Source: a virus
IMG/VR virus record: IMGVR_UViG_3300037502_003888
Coordinates: 36,643-100,642 of that record
DNA: 64,000 nucleotides
Reading direction: 5' to 3' (one strand)
Below the pieces are notes generated by a model. The model made no database searches. It saw nothing but the letters and a program-made list of their open reading frames with translations, and was not told where the DNA came from. Positions 1 to 8,411 of the stretch are shown here, one piece after another; position 1 is the first letter of the stretch; the number at the start of each line of letters is the position of its first letter. Made by a program: the position numbers and the translations under genes.

Positions 1-502
1 TGGAGAGATTGTGCGCCAGCGTGGGCTGCATGAGACGCCGCAGGTCCACCAATTTTGATGCATCAAGCCTGCTGAGTCGGTCAAGCTCTCGCACCACTGC
101 CTGCGTGCGCTGAGCCACAGTGGGCAATTGATCATAGCTCTCGTCCCACCAGGATCCAAAGGTCTGGAAACCCTGTTGCTGCAGCCAGGCCAAGGTACCC
201 TGCTGCCCTATCATCATGAATGGCACACCGCCCAACACAGCTTTCCAGGTTTTTTCCGTGACATAGATCCAGGGGTAATCGCCCATGGTTTCGGTCACGA
301 TGTACACGAATCCTTGCTGTATGTGCTGCACTGAGAATGTCCGGCACTCGTCTTGGGCCATGGCCATGAGTCGCTGGTCGCGATAACTGTTGCCCAAGAA
401 TCTCTGCTGGTGTTGCAGCATGATCCGCCACTGATCCGGGTCCAATTCTATGTCGTCATTGACACGCACCGGTGGATCAGTGACGCGCATGGTGATATTC
501 AT
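1..502 (-). CDS. GT10-like glycosyltransferase, C-terminal half (partial, second frame)
   Basis: The reading frame begins at an ATG whose last bases form the TGA stop of the upstream half (ATGA), and it runs off the window's left edge. The translation contains YVTEKTWKAVLGGVPFMM followed by a WWDESYDQ block. The same TEK(T)-x-K-A...G/T-x-P plus DESYD arrangement occurs in the two intact genes at 46741-47829 and 55789-56901. This is the C-terminal nucleotide-sugar-binding signature of GT10 (fucosyltransferase-like) enzymes. It most likely formed one protein with the gene at 499-1056, from which it is separated by a -1 frame change. It could also be translated as a separate coupled polypeptide. 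The sugar donor and acceptor are unknown. Confidence 0.7.
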   Translation of the reverse strand, partial: MNITMRVTDPPVRVNDDIELDPDQWRIMLQHQQRFLGNSYRDQRLMAMAQDECRTFSVQHIQQGFVYIVTETMGDYPWIYVTEKTWKAVLGGVPFMMIGQQGTLAWLQQQGFQTFGSWWDESYDQLPTVAQRTQAVVRELDRLSRLDASKLVDLRRLMQPTLAHNLS

Positions 503-1056
503 GCCCAGTGCCAGCTCACAGCACCGCGGTGCAATAGATCATGCTCGGCCAGGCAACACAGCGTGAACAAACGATGCTGTCTGCGCCGGTGATTCAAGCA
601 CACATACAACGGTCCGGGTTGCCAGGATTCAGGCAACATGGCCTGATCCAGCTGTGATCCCGCGGGAAAATCATACCACAGCGTGGTCTCGATCACTGTG
701 AGACAATGATCGCTGTTGCATATGGTGCGGGCCAAGTGCTGCAGATGATCCGTGATGCCGTGATGGTTGGTGAGGAAGATCAGCTTTTCCAGGGGTGTGT
801 TCCAGGCAGCACAACTGCGGAAGAAATTGTACACAGTGTTGCCGGTGATGCTGGTATGGTCGCAGTAGTCGGTTTCGTGGAACAAGATCACCGCACGCTC
901 ATCCTCAGCATATTGTTCGTCGGCTAGATCATTCATGGCGCGGCTGAGATCATGTGGTGCCAGATCTACTTCCATGAGATCCACCACATGCCGTATGCGA
1001 TAGCGCTGCCGTATCAAATCCAAGACTTCGGGCTGTATGCAACCATCCCACATCAT
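499..1056 (-). CDS. GT10-like glycosyltransferase, N-terminal half (frame broken)
   Basis: A 185-residue product that stops at TGA just where its relatives continue. It ends with a 'YVCLNHRRRQHR...L' stretch and a GAVSW motif. The relative at 55789-56901 has an equivalent 'IKRTRPHR...LLDRGWVS' segment followed directly by the TEKT/DESYD domain. Here that second domain lies in another frame at 1-502. The break could be a natural frameshift, a coupled two-gene arrangement through ATGA, or a base error in the assembly. I see no classic slippery heptamer at the junction. The start overlaps the stop of the gp47-like gene by four bases (ATGA), so the two are translationally coupled. The role is presumably transfer of a sugar in the glycan pathway encoded elsewhere in the window. 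Confidence 0.65.
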   Translation of the reverse strand: MMWDGCIQPEVLDLIRQRYRIRHVVDLMEVDLAPHDLSRAMNDLADEQYAEDERAVILFHETDYCDHTSITGNTVYNFFRSCAAWNTPLEKLIFLTNHHGITDHLQHLARTICNSDHCLTVIETTLWYDFPAGSQLDQAMLPESWQPGPLYVCLNHRRRQHRLFTLCCLAEHDLLHRGAVSWHWA

Positions 1057-2066
1057 AGCGTTTGATAGATGCTGAGCAGCAGTTTTGGATCGTAATGGTC
1101 GCTCTGTATCTTGGTGATCTGGTCAGTGACGATCTGGTCCACGCTTTCAAATTTCACATGCCCCGGCGCTAGATCCTCTTCCACACCCGCTCTGCGCCCC
1201 GGCACCAGGCTCATCTCTCTGAGATTGTGTTGTCCCACGAAAGTCTCTTTGATGAAGTTGGCTTCTTCGTAGGAGATTTCTATGTCGAGATTTACGCGTA
1301 CATGCATCTTGGGACGCAGGAGCTCGGCACCGTGGTCGATCAGCGTAGACAGATTCCAGACATTGTATAGTGGCTGATCGGGCCAGGCATGATACTGCGG
1401 TTCTTCGCCCCACTCCAGGATCACGCAGCCTCGTTCAGCATCGCCGGCATCGGCGAAGTTGTGCGGGAACGCATTGCCGATGTAGGTGATGTTTTTCTTG
1501 GTCTGGCGTTTGTGGAAGTGTCCAGTGAACACATGTTCAAACCCCTGGAAATCTTCGCGATGAACTTCGCCATGATCCGGCATCTCTACCATGGCGTTCA
1601 TGAGATAGCCGGGCAGCTCAAAATGTCCAAACATGTATCGACCCTCGAGTCGTGCAATGCGCCGGTGGTCATCAGCTACCAACCACGGTGCCACCACGGC
1701 ATCGCCTTCGATGAGCCAGTCGTTGCAGATGCGCACACGGGAGAGATGTCGCGCCCACTCCACGCTCTGGATGTCACGACGGTCACGATAGTAGAGATCG
1801 TGATTGCCGGGTATAAACAGCACCTGATCAAAGTTGTCATTGAGATGCTCCAGGGCTCGCAGGCTGTAGTTCAGGGTCACGATGTTGATGCTGCTGCGAT
1901 GATTGTGCCAGTCACCTAGGAACATGGCTGTTTCACAGCCTTGATCGCGTGCCAGGGCCGTGGCCCACTGCACAAAGGCCAGGCAGTCTTCGTTGTGGGC
2001 CTGGCTGTTGCTCTTGAGACCAAAGTGTATGTCCGTGAAAATCATGGCACGGCGAAACAGATTCAT
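1053..2066 (-). CDS. 47: gp47-like SbcD-type recombination nuclease subunit
   Basis: A calcineurin-like metallophosphoesterase of 337 residues, the usual size for T4-like gp47. The metal-binding motifs appear in order: TDIH at residues 11-14, GDWHN at 51-55, GNHD at 87-90 and GHFH at 182-185. In T4, gp47 pairs with the ATPase gp46 (SbcC/Rad50-like) to resect DNA ends for recombination-dependent replication and host DNA degradation. The gp46 partner is not in this window and may lie to the left. The gene follows the gp55-like gene by two bases and overlaps the next gene by ATGA, so it belongs to the same minus-strand operon. It is a cytoplasmic enzyme. The assignment rests on all four motifs being intact. 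Confidence 0.9.
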   Translation of the reverse strand: MNLFRRAMIFTDIHFGLKSNSQAHNEDCLAFVQWATALARDQGCETAMFLGDWHNHRSSINIVTLNYSLRALEHLNDNFDQVLFIPGNHDLYYRDRRDIQSVEWARHLSRVRICNDWLIEGDAVVAPWLVADDHRRIARLEGRYMFGHFELPGYLMNAMVEMPDHGEVHREDFQGFEHVFTGHFHKRQTKKNITYIGNAFPHNFADAGDAERGCVILEWGEEPQYHAWPDQPLYNVWNLSTLIDHGAELLRPKMHVRVNLDIEISYEEANFIKETFVGQHNLREMSLVPGRRAGVEEDLAPGHVKFESVDQIVTDQITKIQSDHYDPKLLLSIYQTL

Positions 2067-2068
2067 GG

Positions 2069-2950
2069 TTAATCCTCTAGGGGCATGATGGGGTTAAAGG
2101 CCTGGGGTGTCTTGGTCTGGCTGTATTGCCGAGTCCAGGAAGGATTGAGTCCGTTCATCTCCAAGATGTCATCACGGATGTTTTGATTCTTTTTCTCGAT
2201 GTTGAGGATGCGAGTGAAGCTGTTGGTGATGGCAGCAGTGTAGTAGGCAAAGGGATTCTGGGATTTTGATTCATCAAACTGCAGGCCGATCTGGCTGAGC
2301 TGCAGCAGGGCCTGACCGCGCATTTCCTCGTTGTAGGTATAGCCTCGCCAGTTTGATCTAGTGGCATAGCGTTCGCAGAGCTTGAGAAACATCTCTGCGA
2401 GTCTGCGTGTCATGTTGCCGTGATCCCGGCTATAGTGTCCGGTTTCTAGGTCGCCCTGCCAATGGCTTTTGCCCACGAGATATGGAATGCGATGCTCGTT
2501 CAAACGGTAGTGTTGGAACGGTGGAAAATTCACCCTGACATGCGTAGGATCCACGGCCACTTCCACAGCGATGTCTTCAGAGACTTCATCGAGGTCTTCT
2601 TCGATGTCCAGGAGATCTTCCAATCTCTGTTTTTTGGCCTGTGCTTTGGCGGGTTTTTTGGGCGCCATGGGTATGTGTTCCCAGGTCATGATCCTGAACA
2701 CCAGGTCTGTGTGTGCGATCTTTTTCTCGTTCTGTGGCTCACCGGTTTCCCGGGCTATGCGCGCTGCACGATTCCTGCGGGCCTCGGCTATGGTCCTTTG
2801 GTTGATCTTGCTCACAGAGGGCAGTATGATATCAAACTGATGATCTGTGCGTCGGTCTAGGAAACTGCAGTATGTGTTCTTGCTGAGATGTATTTCTTTG
2901 AGTATGTCTCGATTGTTGAGATAGTTCACGCGCGGTGGGGTAGTGGTCAA
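2069..2950 (-). CDS. 55: gp55-like late-transcription sigma factor with extra N-terminal module
   Basis: The C-terminal ~150 residues match the T4-like late sigma factor: 'YTYNEEMRGQAL', then 'QNPFAYYTAAITNSFTRIL' and a basic IEKKNQN tail, which is the sigma region 2-like core. Such factors direct host RNA polymerase to TATAAATA late promoters, several of which occur in this window. The first ~110 residues (NYLNNRDIL...) resemble a small separate protein of marine T4-like phages, so this looks like a fusion. The two parts are joined by a lysine/alanine linker (MAPKKPAKAQ) and an acidic stretch. I chose a TTG start at 2950: AGGAG lies seven bases upstream, and the in-frame ATG at 3010 lies upstream of the promoter's -35 box. 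The operon continues into gp47. Confidence 0.75.
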   Translation of the reverse strand: MTTTPPRVNYLNNRDILKEIHLSKNTYCSFLDRRTDHQFDIILPSVSKINQRTIAEARRNRAARIARETGEPQNEKKIAHTDLVFRIMTWEHIPMAPKKPAKAQAKKQRLEDLLDIEEDLDEVSEDIAVEVAVDPTHVRVNFPPFQHYRLNEHRIPYLVGKSHWQGDLETGHYSRDHGNMTRRLAEMFLKLCERYATRSNWRGYTYNEEMRGQALLQLSQIGLQFDESKSQNPFAYYTAAITNSFTRILNIEKKNQNIRDDILEMNGLNPSWTRQYSQTKTPQAFNPIMPLED

Positions 2951-2965
2951 AGCCTTTCTCCTGTT

Positions 2966-3000
2966 TTTTGTTATTGTACATGAATCTCGCGCGATGTCAA
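2966..3000 (-). promoter_or_regulatory. Host-type (sigma70-like) promoter for the gp55-like/gp47 operon
   Basis: On the minus strand, TTGACA (2995-3000) is followed after 16 bases by TACAAT (2973-2978). Transcription would begin near 2966, just before the AGGAG ribosome-binding site at 2958-2962. This supports the TTG start at 2950 and early or middle expression of the sigma factor. Confidence 0.7.
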
Positions 3001-3032
3001 GCCTCGCCAAAAAACCAGTGTTTTTTGATCTG

Positions 3033-3040
3033 GGTAAATA
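3033..3040 (+). promoter_or_regulatory. Late-promoter-like element (GGTAAATA) before the tail module
   Basis: GGTAAATA, close to the T4 late consensus TATAAATA, lies 18 bases before the first tail gene at 3058. A GGGGAAG-like ribosome-binding site sits in between. It has two mismatches to the consensus, so this is a candidate only. Its position in the divergent gap facing the tail genes supports the call. Confidence 0.45.
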
Positions 3041-3057
3041 CGTGATGGGGAAGATCT

Positions 3058-4596
3058 ATGGCATATGACGCGACGAGAGCCGCAGTATTTAATCGGCTCA
3101 TACAGTTAGGTTACAGCGAGCAAGAAGCACTGAACCAGGCCGGCATCTCTGATGCCGATGCCGGCAACTATTCCATAGGCAACAACGGGTCAATTGGCCC
3201 GCTGATCGATGGTTCTGGTGCTGCCAACAATCTAGCCGTTGATCCAGTGAGTCGCAGTGGTTACGCCCAGAATGCCAATCGCGGCGATGCGGCATTTGTG
3301 CCCACCGAGACACCGGGCATCAGCCCCTATGGCGAGCAGGACGATGTGTTTGAAGAGCCTCCCACCATACAACCCGGTGCACAGACCACATTTGACGAAT
3401 TTGGCAACATCACCTATCCCGTGGCCGACGATGGTGCTGCTTTTTCAGAGTTGCCCGACGATGATCTGGCTTTCCAACAGGGTGTGGATCCTGGACCGGG
3501 CTATGGCGAATCCGATGACAACTTGGCGTTTGAACCTGTCACAGAAAACCCTGGCGCGCAGACCACGTTTGATGAATTTGGCAACATAGTATATCCCACT
3601 GCTGATGATGGCGATGCCTTCAGCGATCTGCCCGACGATAACCTGGCCTATGGCCAAGGTGTGGATCCCGGACCGGGATATGGTGTCAGCGATGACAATC
3701 TAGCATTTGAACCCGTGCCTGTGGATCCCCAGGCCTTTGATCCTGCCACCCTGCAGGCTTCGGAGACCAAGGCTGCCTTGCAGCGTACCCAACAGCAAAG
3801 TGCCATACAACAGAGACAAAACGAGACCACACGTGGCGATTGGCGTGTGCGCCTGCGTCTGATGCCCGGTGCCACGTATCTTTACAAAGCCCCCGATGCT
3901 GATGTACTCAAGCCCTTGGTAGCCAGCGATGGTGTGATCTTTCCCTATATGCCGCAGATCCAGACCAATTATCAGGCCAAATACGACGCCTATGATCTGG
4001 TGCACAGCAACTATCGCGGGTATTTCTATCGTGGCAGCAGCGTGAATGAAGTGCAGATCACTGGCACATTCACGGCACAGGACACCAAGGAAGCAGAATA
4101 CGTGTTGGCAGTGATACACTTTTTCCGCTGCGTCACTAAGATGTTCTATGGCAAAGATCCCTTGCGTGGAGCACCGCCTCCGCTGGTACAACTCAGCGGT
4201 CTCGGTCAGTATCAGTTCAACAATCATCCCTGCGTGGTCAGCAACTTCAACTATAACTTGCCCAACAACGTCAACTATATCCGTACCACGCCCAACAACC
4301 AGGGACTCAACCTCACGCCGCGGCGCAATCTCTCGGGCACGCCCAGCAGCAACACTCTGGCCAGCATCGCCGCACGTCTCAGCAATGCCGGACTACCGAG
4401 AGGTGCCACACCCGAAAGACTGACCCTGGGCGAAGTGCAGGGAGTAGTGGCCGGCACCGAACAGAGCACCTATGTGCCCACCAAGATCGAACTACAGATC
4501 ACGCTGTTGCCCATACAGACTCGTCAGCAGGTCAGCCAACAGTTCAGCCTGGAGAATTTCGCCAATGGCAACCTCATCAAGGGAGGATTCTGGTAA
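3058..4596 (+). CDS. Baseplate tail-tube cap/junction protein, gp48-like
   Basis: 512 residues. The C-terminal half (from about residue 260) carries a conserved marine T4-like tail pattern: a VRLRLMPGATYLY opening, 'FPYMPQIQTNYQAKYD', 'HSNYRGYFYRGSSV', 'ITGTFTAQDTKEA', then 'NNHPCVVSNFNYNLPNNV'. I associate this with the protein that joins the tail tube to the baseplate (gp48/gp54 role). That assignment is less firm than those of gp25 or gp6. The N-terminal ~240 residues are acidic, low-complexity and contain a perfect-register tandem repeat of 59 residues. T4 gp48 is about 364 residues, so the N-terminus is an extension. It heads the plus-strand tail operon, and its TAA overlaps the next ATG (TAATG). 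Confidence 0.6.
   Translation: MAYDATRAAVFNRLIQLGYSEQEALNQAGISDADAGNYSIGNNGSIGPLIDGSGAANNLAVDPVSRSGYAQNANRGDAAFVPTETPGISPYGEQDDVFEEPPTIQPGAQTTFDEFGNITYPVADDGAAFSELPDDDLAFQQGVDPGPGYGESDDNLAFEPVTENPGAQTTFDEFGNIVYPTADDGDAFSDLPDDNLAYGQGVDPGPGYGVSDDNLAFEPVPVDPQAFDPATLQASETKAALQRTQQQSAIQQRQNETTRGDWRVRLRLMPGATYLYKAPDADVLKPLVASDGVIFPYMPQIQTNYQAKYDAYDLVHSNYRGYFYRGSSVNEVQITGTFTAQDTKEAEYVLAVIHFFRCVTKMFYGKDPLRGAPPPLVQLSGLGQYQFNNHPCVVSNFNYNLPNNVNYIRTTPNNQGLNLTPRRNLSGTPSSNTLASIAARLSNAGLPRGATPERLTLGEVQGVVAGTEQSTYVPTKIELQITLLPIQTRQQVSQQFSLENFANGNLIKGGFW
3376..3729 (+). repeat. Tandem 177-bp repeat (59 residues x 2) within the tube-cap-like gene
   Basis: Two adjacent copies of 177 bp begin at 3376 and 3553. 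Each encodes GAQTTFDEFGNI, then ADDG, PDD(D/N)LA, GVDPGPGYG and DDNLAFEPV. The copies differ at synonymous positions and a few residues, so the duplication is not brand new. The region is acidic and probably extended or disordered. Confidence 0.9.
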
Positions 4597-4895
4597 TGGC
4601 CGATTATGATGCTACCAGTCCCTATTATCTCACCCAGTACACGCAGTTCTTCCTGGACAGCATGGTCAATCGCCCCATACCCAAGGAAAGCGATGATATC
4701 CTGTTCACCATCAATCTCACATACCAATATCGTCCAGATCTCCTGGCCTATGACCTCTATGGCACACCTACGCTGTGGTGGGTATTCTACCAGCGCAATC
4801 CCAACACGCTGACAAAACCGCCACTGGACTTTGCTGTGAACACACAGATCTATCTGCCCAAAGAATCCACGCTGAAGTCGGCGCTGGGGTACTAA
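4596..4895 (+). CDS. 53: Baseplate wedge protein gp53-like
   Basis: A 99-residue protein with the pattern 'YRPDLLAYDLYGTPTLWWVF', then RNPN and a final 'TQIYLP'. This is the core of the gp53 baseplate wedge/LysM-like family of T4-type phages, where it helps join wedges into the six-fold baseplate. It is shorter than T4 gp53 (about 196 residues), as is common in marine relatives. It starts by TAATG overlap with the preceding gene and is followed three bases later by the hub-like gene. Confidence 0.75.
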   Translation: MADYDATSPYYLTQYTQFFLDSMVNRPIPKESDDILFTINLTYQYRPDLLAYDLYGTPTLWWVFYQRNPNTLTKPPLDFAVNTQIYLPKESTLKSALGY

Positions 4896-4898
4896 CCC

Positions 4899-7800
4899 AT
4901 GGCCGCGCCCGACATCCAACAACTACAGACACAGCGTACTCAACTCGAAAGTCGAGAAGCAGAATTACGGCAACAGCTCCGAGCTCTCGAAGAATCAGAA
5001 AATCCGTTGTACCGACAGCAGCGACAGCTCAATGCCCAGATCCGGGCACAGCGTACCATAGTACAAGATCCCGCGGCCACTGCGGCACAGAAAGATGAGG
5101 CCACGGCTCGGGCCACAGAACTAGAACAACAATACAATCAAATCAACAATCAGTTACGCATCACCAATGATCAGCGAGAGGCCTTGGCCCGCCAGATCTT
5201 GGACGTCACTGATCAGCTCATATCTATTGATCGACAGATCGAAGTAGCATCGCAAGGCAGATCCACCGAGCCTGCACCTGCTGCAACAGTAAGCCAACAG
5301 GTATCGCAAGATGCCGGCGATGGTCCCACACAGCCACCACCCCAGATCACACCCGGGCCCACCAATGCTGATTCTACACCCACACTGGCGGACGGTGGCG
5401 GTGACAGTGGTACCGACGCACCTACACGCACTTTCAATCAAACACAGACCGTGGGCAGTTCCAGCGCGCCCACACCGCTGCGCATTGAAATCACCACTAC
5501 CAATCGTGATGAAGAAAACGACGATGTCACTGGTGGTGAGATACCCAGCGAGACCGGGGCCCAGTTACCTCCGCCCAGAGTTTTGCCCGGCACTGCCAAC
5601 ACTTCGGGCACTGGGGCTTCGCGACCCGGTGCTGCCGCGGGCGAAGACACCGGTGCACAGTTGCCGCCCAGTTCGGCCACTAGACCACCGGCCGTGACCG
5701 GAGGTCTCAGCACCGACAGCAAGATCACACCACAGCCCAACATCTTGGATAAATTTGCCAACTATACCTATCAGGCCGCGGTGTATCTCATGAGTGACGA
5801 GCAGTATCGCACTTATCTGCGCACCGGCAAGCGCACTGTGACTGGGTACAATCTCCTGTTTCAGAGCGGTGGTGCCGCAGAAAACCAAGGAGGCGCACCA
5901 GGTGCTCAGCCCCAGAGCCCACAACAGGCCGGTGCACCTGCGCAGCCCAGCAACACCCAAGGTCGCAATCCTAATTTTCCCTTGGACTACTACATTGACA
6001 GCATCACCATAGAGAATCTCCTGCCAGGCAAGAGCACACAGAGTGCGCACTCGGTGCGCGAGCTCAAATTCACTGTGGTCGAACCTGCCAACATCAGCCT
6101 CATAGACAACATCTACAAAGCCGTGCAAGAGATCAAGCCCAAGGACGCTGCTGGCGCTGTGAACTATGCCGCGGCGCACTATCTCATGGTGATACGATTC
6201 TATGGATATGATCAAAATGGTGTGATACAAAAAGTAGGAGCTGCTGACCCTGTCACAGGACAGAGTGATCCCAATGCTGTGATCGAAAAGTTCATACCGT
6301 TCAAGATCAAAGACATCGCCTGGAGTGTCAGCAACAAACTCGTGACCTATGAATTCCAATGCGCGGTCACTGATCAGATGATCGCTCTGGGCACACGTCG
6401 CGGATCTGTGCCCGCTGATGTCGAACTCAGCGGTGGCACTGTGCGCGAGATCTTGGCAGGTGGTGTGATCTACAGCGGAACACCTGCCACCACTGAAGCA
6501 CCGGGATCGGCCACCACAGCTACTTCCAACCAAACCGATGCTGAAAGTGCCAGGCTCAATCGGCAGGCCGGCAATGCTCCGCCCACGGCCACTCGAGCGC
6601 CGCAGAAAGCCACTGCAGCGCCCAGTAAAACCGCCATCAAACAAGGGCTGATGCAGGCCATGAATGACATGCAGAAGCAACTGGTAAAAGATGGAGTGTA
6701 CGAAGTGGCCGACGAGTATGTGCTGGAGTTCGCTCCTGGGGCTGAAAGCATAGCCGATGCCACCATTACCAAACCCGGTGAAAAAACCGACAAGAGCCAG
6801 ACTCCCGTGGGGCCCGCGCCCAGCCAGCAAGCCAGTACCTTGAGTCCTGACAAACAGAGCATGGCCTCTACAGCGCGCAATCAGACCATAGTGGCTGGCA
6901 TGCAACTGATACAGGCCATTGACATCGTGGTTCGCAACAGCAACTACATCACCAATCAAGCGCAGGTACAGATACGTGATGACACCAGCGGGAGCCAGAC
7001 CAATCCCGCCAGTGGACGCAAAGGTGTGAATTGGTTCAATGTCACGTTCCGTGCAGAACCTCTCAAGTATGACAACAAGCGCAATGACTATGCCTATCGG
7101 GTCACTTACATCGTCAGCGTGTTTCCAGTGCAGGATTTTTTGAGTCTCTACTTCCCGCTGCCACTGTTCCGTGGCCTGCACAAGAGCTATCCCTACTGGT
7201 TTACTGGTATCAACACCGCGGTGCTGGACTACACCGCGACCTTCAACAAACTGTACAGTCTCACTGTGACCAGCAGCACTCCCAACTTTGATGCTTTGGC
7301 CAAAACACGTGAAAAATACACCTCCAACATGCGTGACATGGCTTTTTTCCAGTACCAGGCTCGCAGCACTGAAAGCCAACAGAACACACAGAGCAAGGCC
7401 AACGAGTTAGCAGCCAACGCCGCGGAATATCTCTACAACACCAGCGACAATGCCAACGCCAAGCTGCGCATCTTGGGAGATCCTGCCTGGATCGCACAGG
7501 GCAGTTTCACCGGTGCTGTCAGCGCAGAGACATTTACCTACAGTCCATTCCTGCCCGATGGTACCATAAATTTTGACAGCAATGATGTGTTGTTTGAGAT
7601 AGTGTGGCAGAGGCCCGAAGATTATGATATCAACACTGGTCTCGCGGATCCCTACAGCCGTACCAGCAAGCTCTATGGAGATCGACAGCCCCGGCAGAGC
7701 GTGGTATATCGAGCCACCACCGTGGAAAGCGAATTCCGTCAAGGGCGATTTGAACAGACAGTGAATGGCACCCTGTACCAATTTCCCTTGCCCGATGGTC

Positions 7801-8408
7801 GCAACGCAGCTCCGGCAGTGTATCGCGGTACTCAGACCGAGGGCGACGAAGGCGAAGCACAGGCACGACAGAACTTTGCACAACAGCAAGCCCAGGCCCA
7901 GGGAGTCAATCGAGCCAACGCGGCTTCGCCTAGCTCGTTGGCAGCAGCGTCGGCTGCTGTGGGTGCTGCCGGAGCAGCAGTGAATGCCTTGCCTGGTGCT
8001 GTGGCTCGTGGGGTCACGGACTTGGCGGGTGCCATACCTTCACCGGCCATCATTCCTGGATTCAGTGAAGCAGCCAGGATCGCTGGCTATGGCAATCCCG
8101 GAGCTATCAGCACACCGATCCCGGGTGCTGTGAATCTCTTGGGCGTGGCTGCCAGCACAGCTCGGACGCCGGGAGCGGGCTTGCCATCAGTGTTGCCCAG
8201 TTTGCCGCCTGCGGCACCCTCCAGCAACGGACAGAACGTGGGACTGGCTCCCCAGGACATCCAAGAAGCCGAGCGCATACAGGCCGAATCCGGCGATGCA
8301 CAGGCCATAACTCCGCAACAGGTAGCCAATAACCGGCTAATTAACGAGAGACTGAGCAGCGTGTTTGGACAGCCCAGTCGCCCGCAAACCATAGCGAGAG
8401 AAACCTAA
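4899..8408 (+). CDS. Probable baseplate hub protein (gp27 position), 1169 residues
   Basis: The N-terminal ~115 residues form a long Q/R/E-rich coiled coil. Residues ~120-280 are a proline/threonine/glycine-rich linker. From about residue 285 there is a folded part, 'LDKFANYTYQAAVYLMS', 'YYIDSITIENLLPGKSTQSA', 'FIPFKIKDIAWSVSNKLVTY', seen in hub-like proteins of marine T4-type phages. A second folded block lies around residues 680-860, and the C-terminus is alanine/proline rich. Its place directly before gp5 suggests that it forms the hub holding the spike. It is far larger than T4 gp27 (391 residues), because of the coiled coil and linkers. The exact T4 equivalent is not certain. Confidence 0.55.
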   Translation: MAAPDIQQLQTQRTQLESREAELRQQLRALEESENPLYRQQRQLNAQIRAQRTIVQDPAATAAQKDEATARATELEQQYNQINNQLRITNDQREALARQILDVTDQLISIDRQIEVASQGRSTEPAPAATVSQQVSQDAGDGPTQPPPQITPGPTNADSTPTLADGGGDSGTDAPTRTFNQTQTVGSSSAPTPLRIEITTTNRDEENDDVTGGEIPSETGAQLPPPRVLPGTANTSGTGASRPGAAAGEDTGAQLPPSSATRPPAVTGGLSTDSKITPQPNILDKFANYTYQAAVYLMSDEQYRTYLRTGKRTVTGYNLLFQSGGAAENQGGAPGAQPQSPQQAGAPAQPSNTQGRNPNFPLDYYIDSITIENLLPGKSTQSAHSVRELKFTVVEPANISLIDNIYKAVQEIKPKDAAGAVNYAAAHYLMVIRFYGYDQNGVIQKVGAADPVTGQSDPNAVIEKFIPFKIKDIAWSVSNKLVTYEFQCAVTDQMIALGTRRGSVPADVELSGGTVREILAGGVIYSGTPATTEAPGSATTATSNQTDAESARLNRQAGNAPPTATRAPQKATAAPSKTAIKQGLMQAMNDMQKQLVKDGVYEVADEYVLEFAPGAESIADATITKPGEKTDKSQTPVGPAPSQQASTLSPDKQSMASTARNQTIVAGMQLIQAIDIVVRNSNYITNQAQVQIRDDTSGSQTNPASGRKGVNWFNVTFRAEPLKYDNKRNDYAYRVTYIVSVFPVQDFLSLYFPLPLFRGLHKSYPYWFTGINTAVLDYTATFNKLYSLTVTSSTPNFDALAKTREKYTSNMRDMAFFQYQARSTESQQNTQSKANELAANAAEYLYNTSDNANAKLRILGDPAWIAQGSFTGAVSAETFTYSPFLPDGTINFDSNDVLFEIVWQRPEDYDINTGLADPYSRTSKLYGDRQPRQSVVYRATTVESEFRQGRFEQTVNGTLYQFPLPDGRNAAPAVYRGTQTEGDEGEAQARQNFAQQQAQAQGVNRANAASPSSLAAASAAVGAAGAAVNALPGAVARGVTDLAGAIPSPAIIPGFSEAARIAGYGNPGAISTPIPGAVNLLGVAASTARTPGAGLPSVLPSLPPAAPSSNGQNVGLAPQDIQEAERIQAESGDAQAITPQQVANNRLINERLSSVFGQPSRPQTIARET

Positions 8409-8411
8409 CAC

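Noticed and set aside
490-510. Programmed -1 frameshift signal at the split GT10-like gene
   Set aside because: No XXXYYYZ heptamer or clear downstream structure was seen; recorded only as a broken or coupled gene.
2951-3010. ATG at 3010 as start of the gp55-like gene
   Set aside because: The promoter (TTGACA at 2995-3000) lies downstream of it; TTG 2950 has the ribosome-binding site.
5565-7379. 604-residue open frame on the minus strand
   Set aside because: It lies entirely opposite the hub-like gene, has no ribosome-binding site and a shadow-like composition (many His/Cys), and no family pattern is visible.
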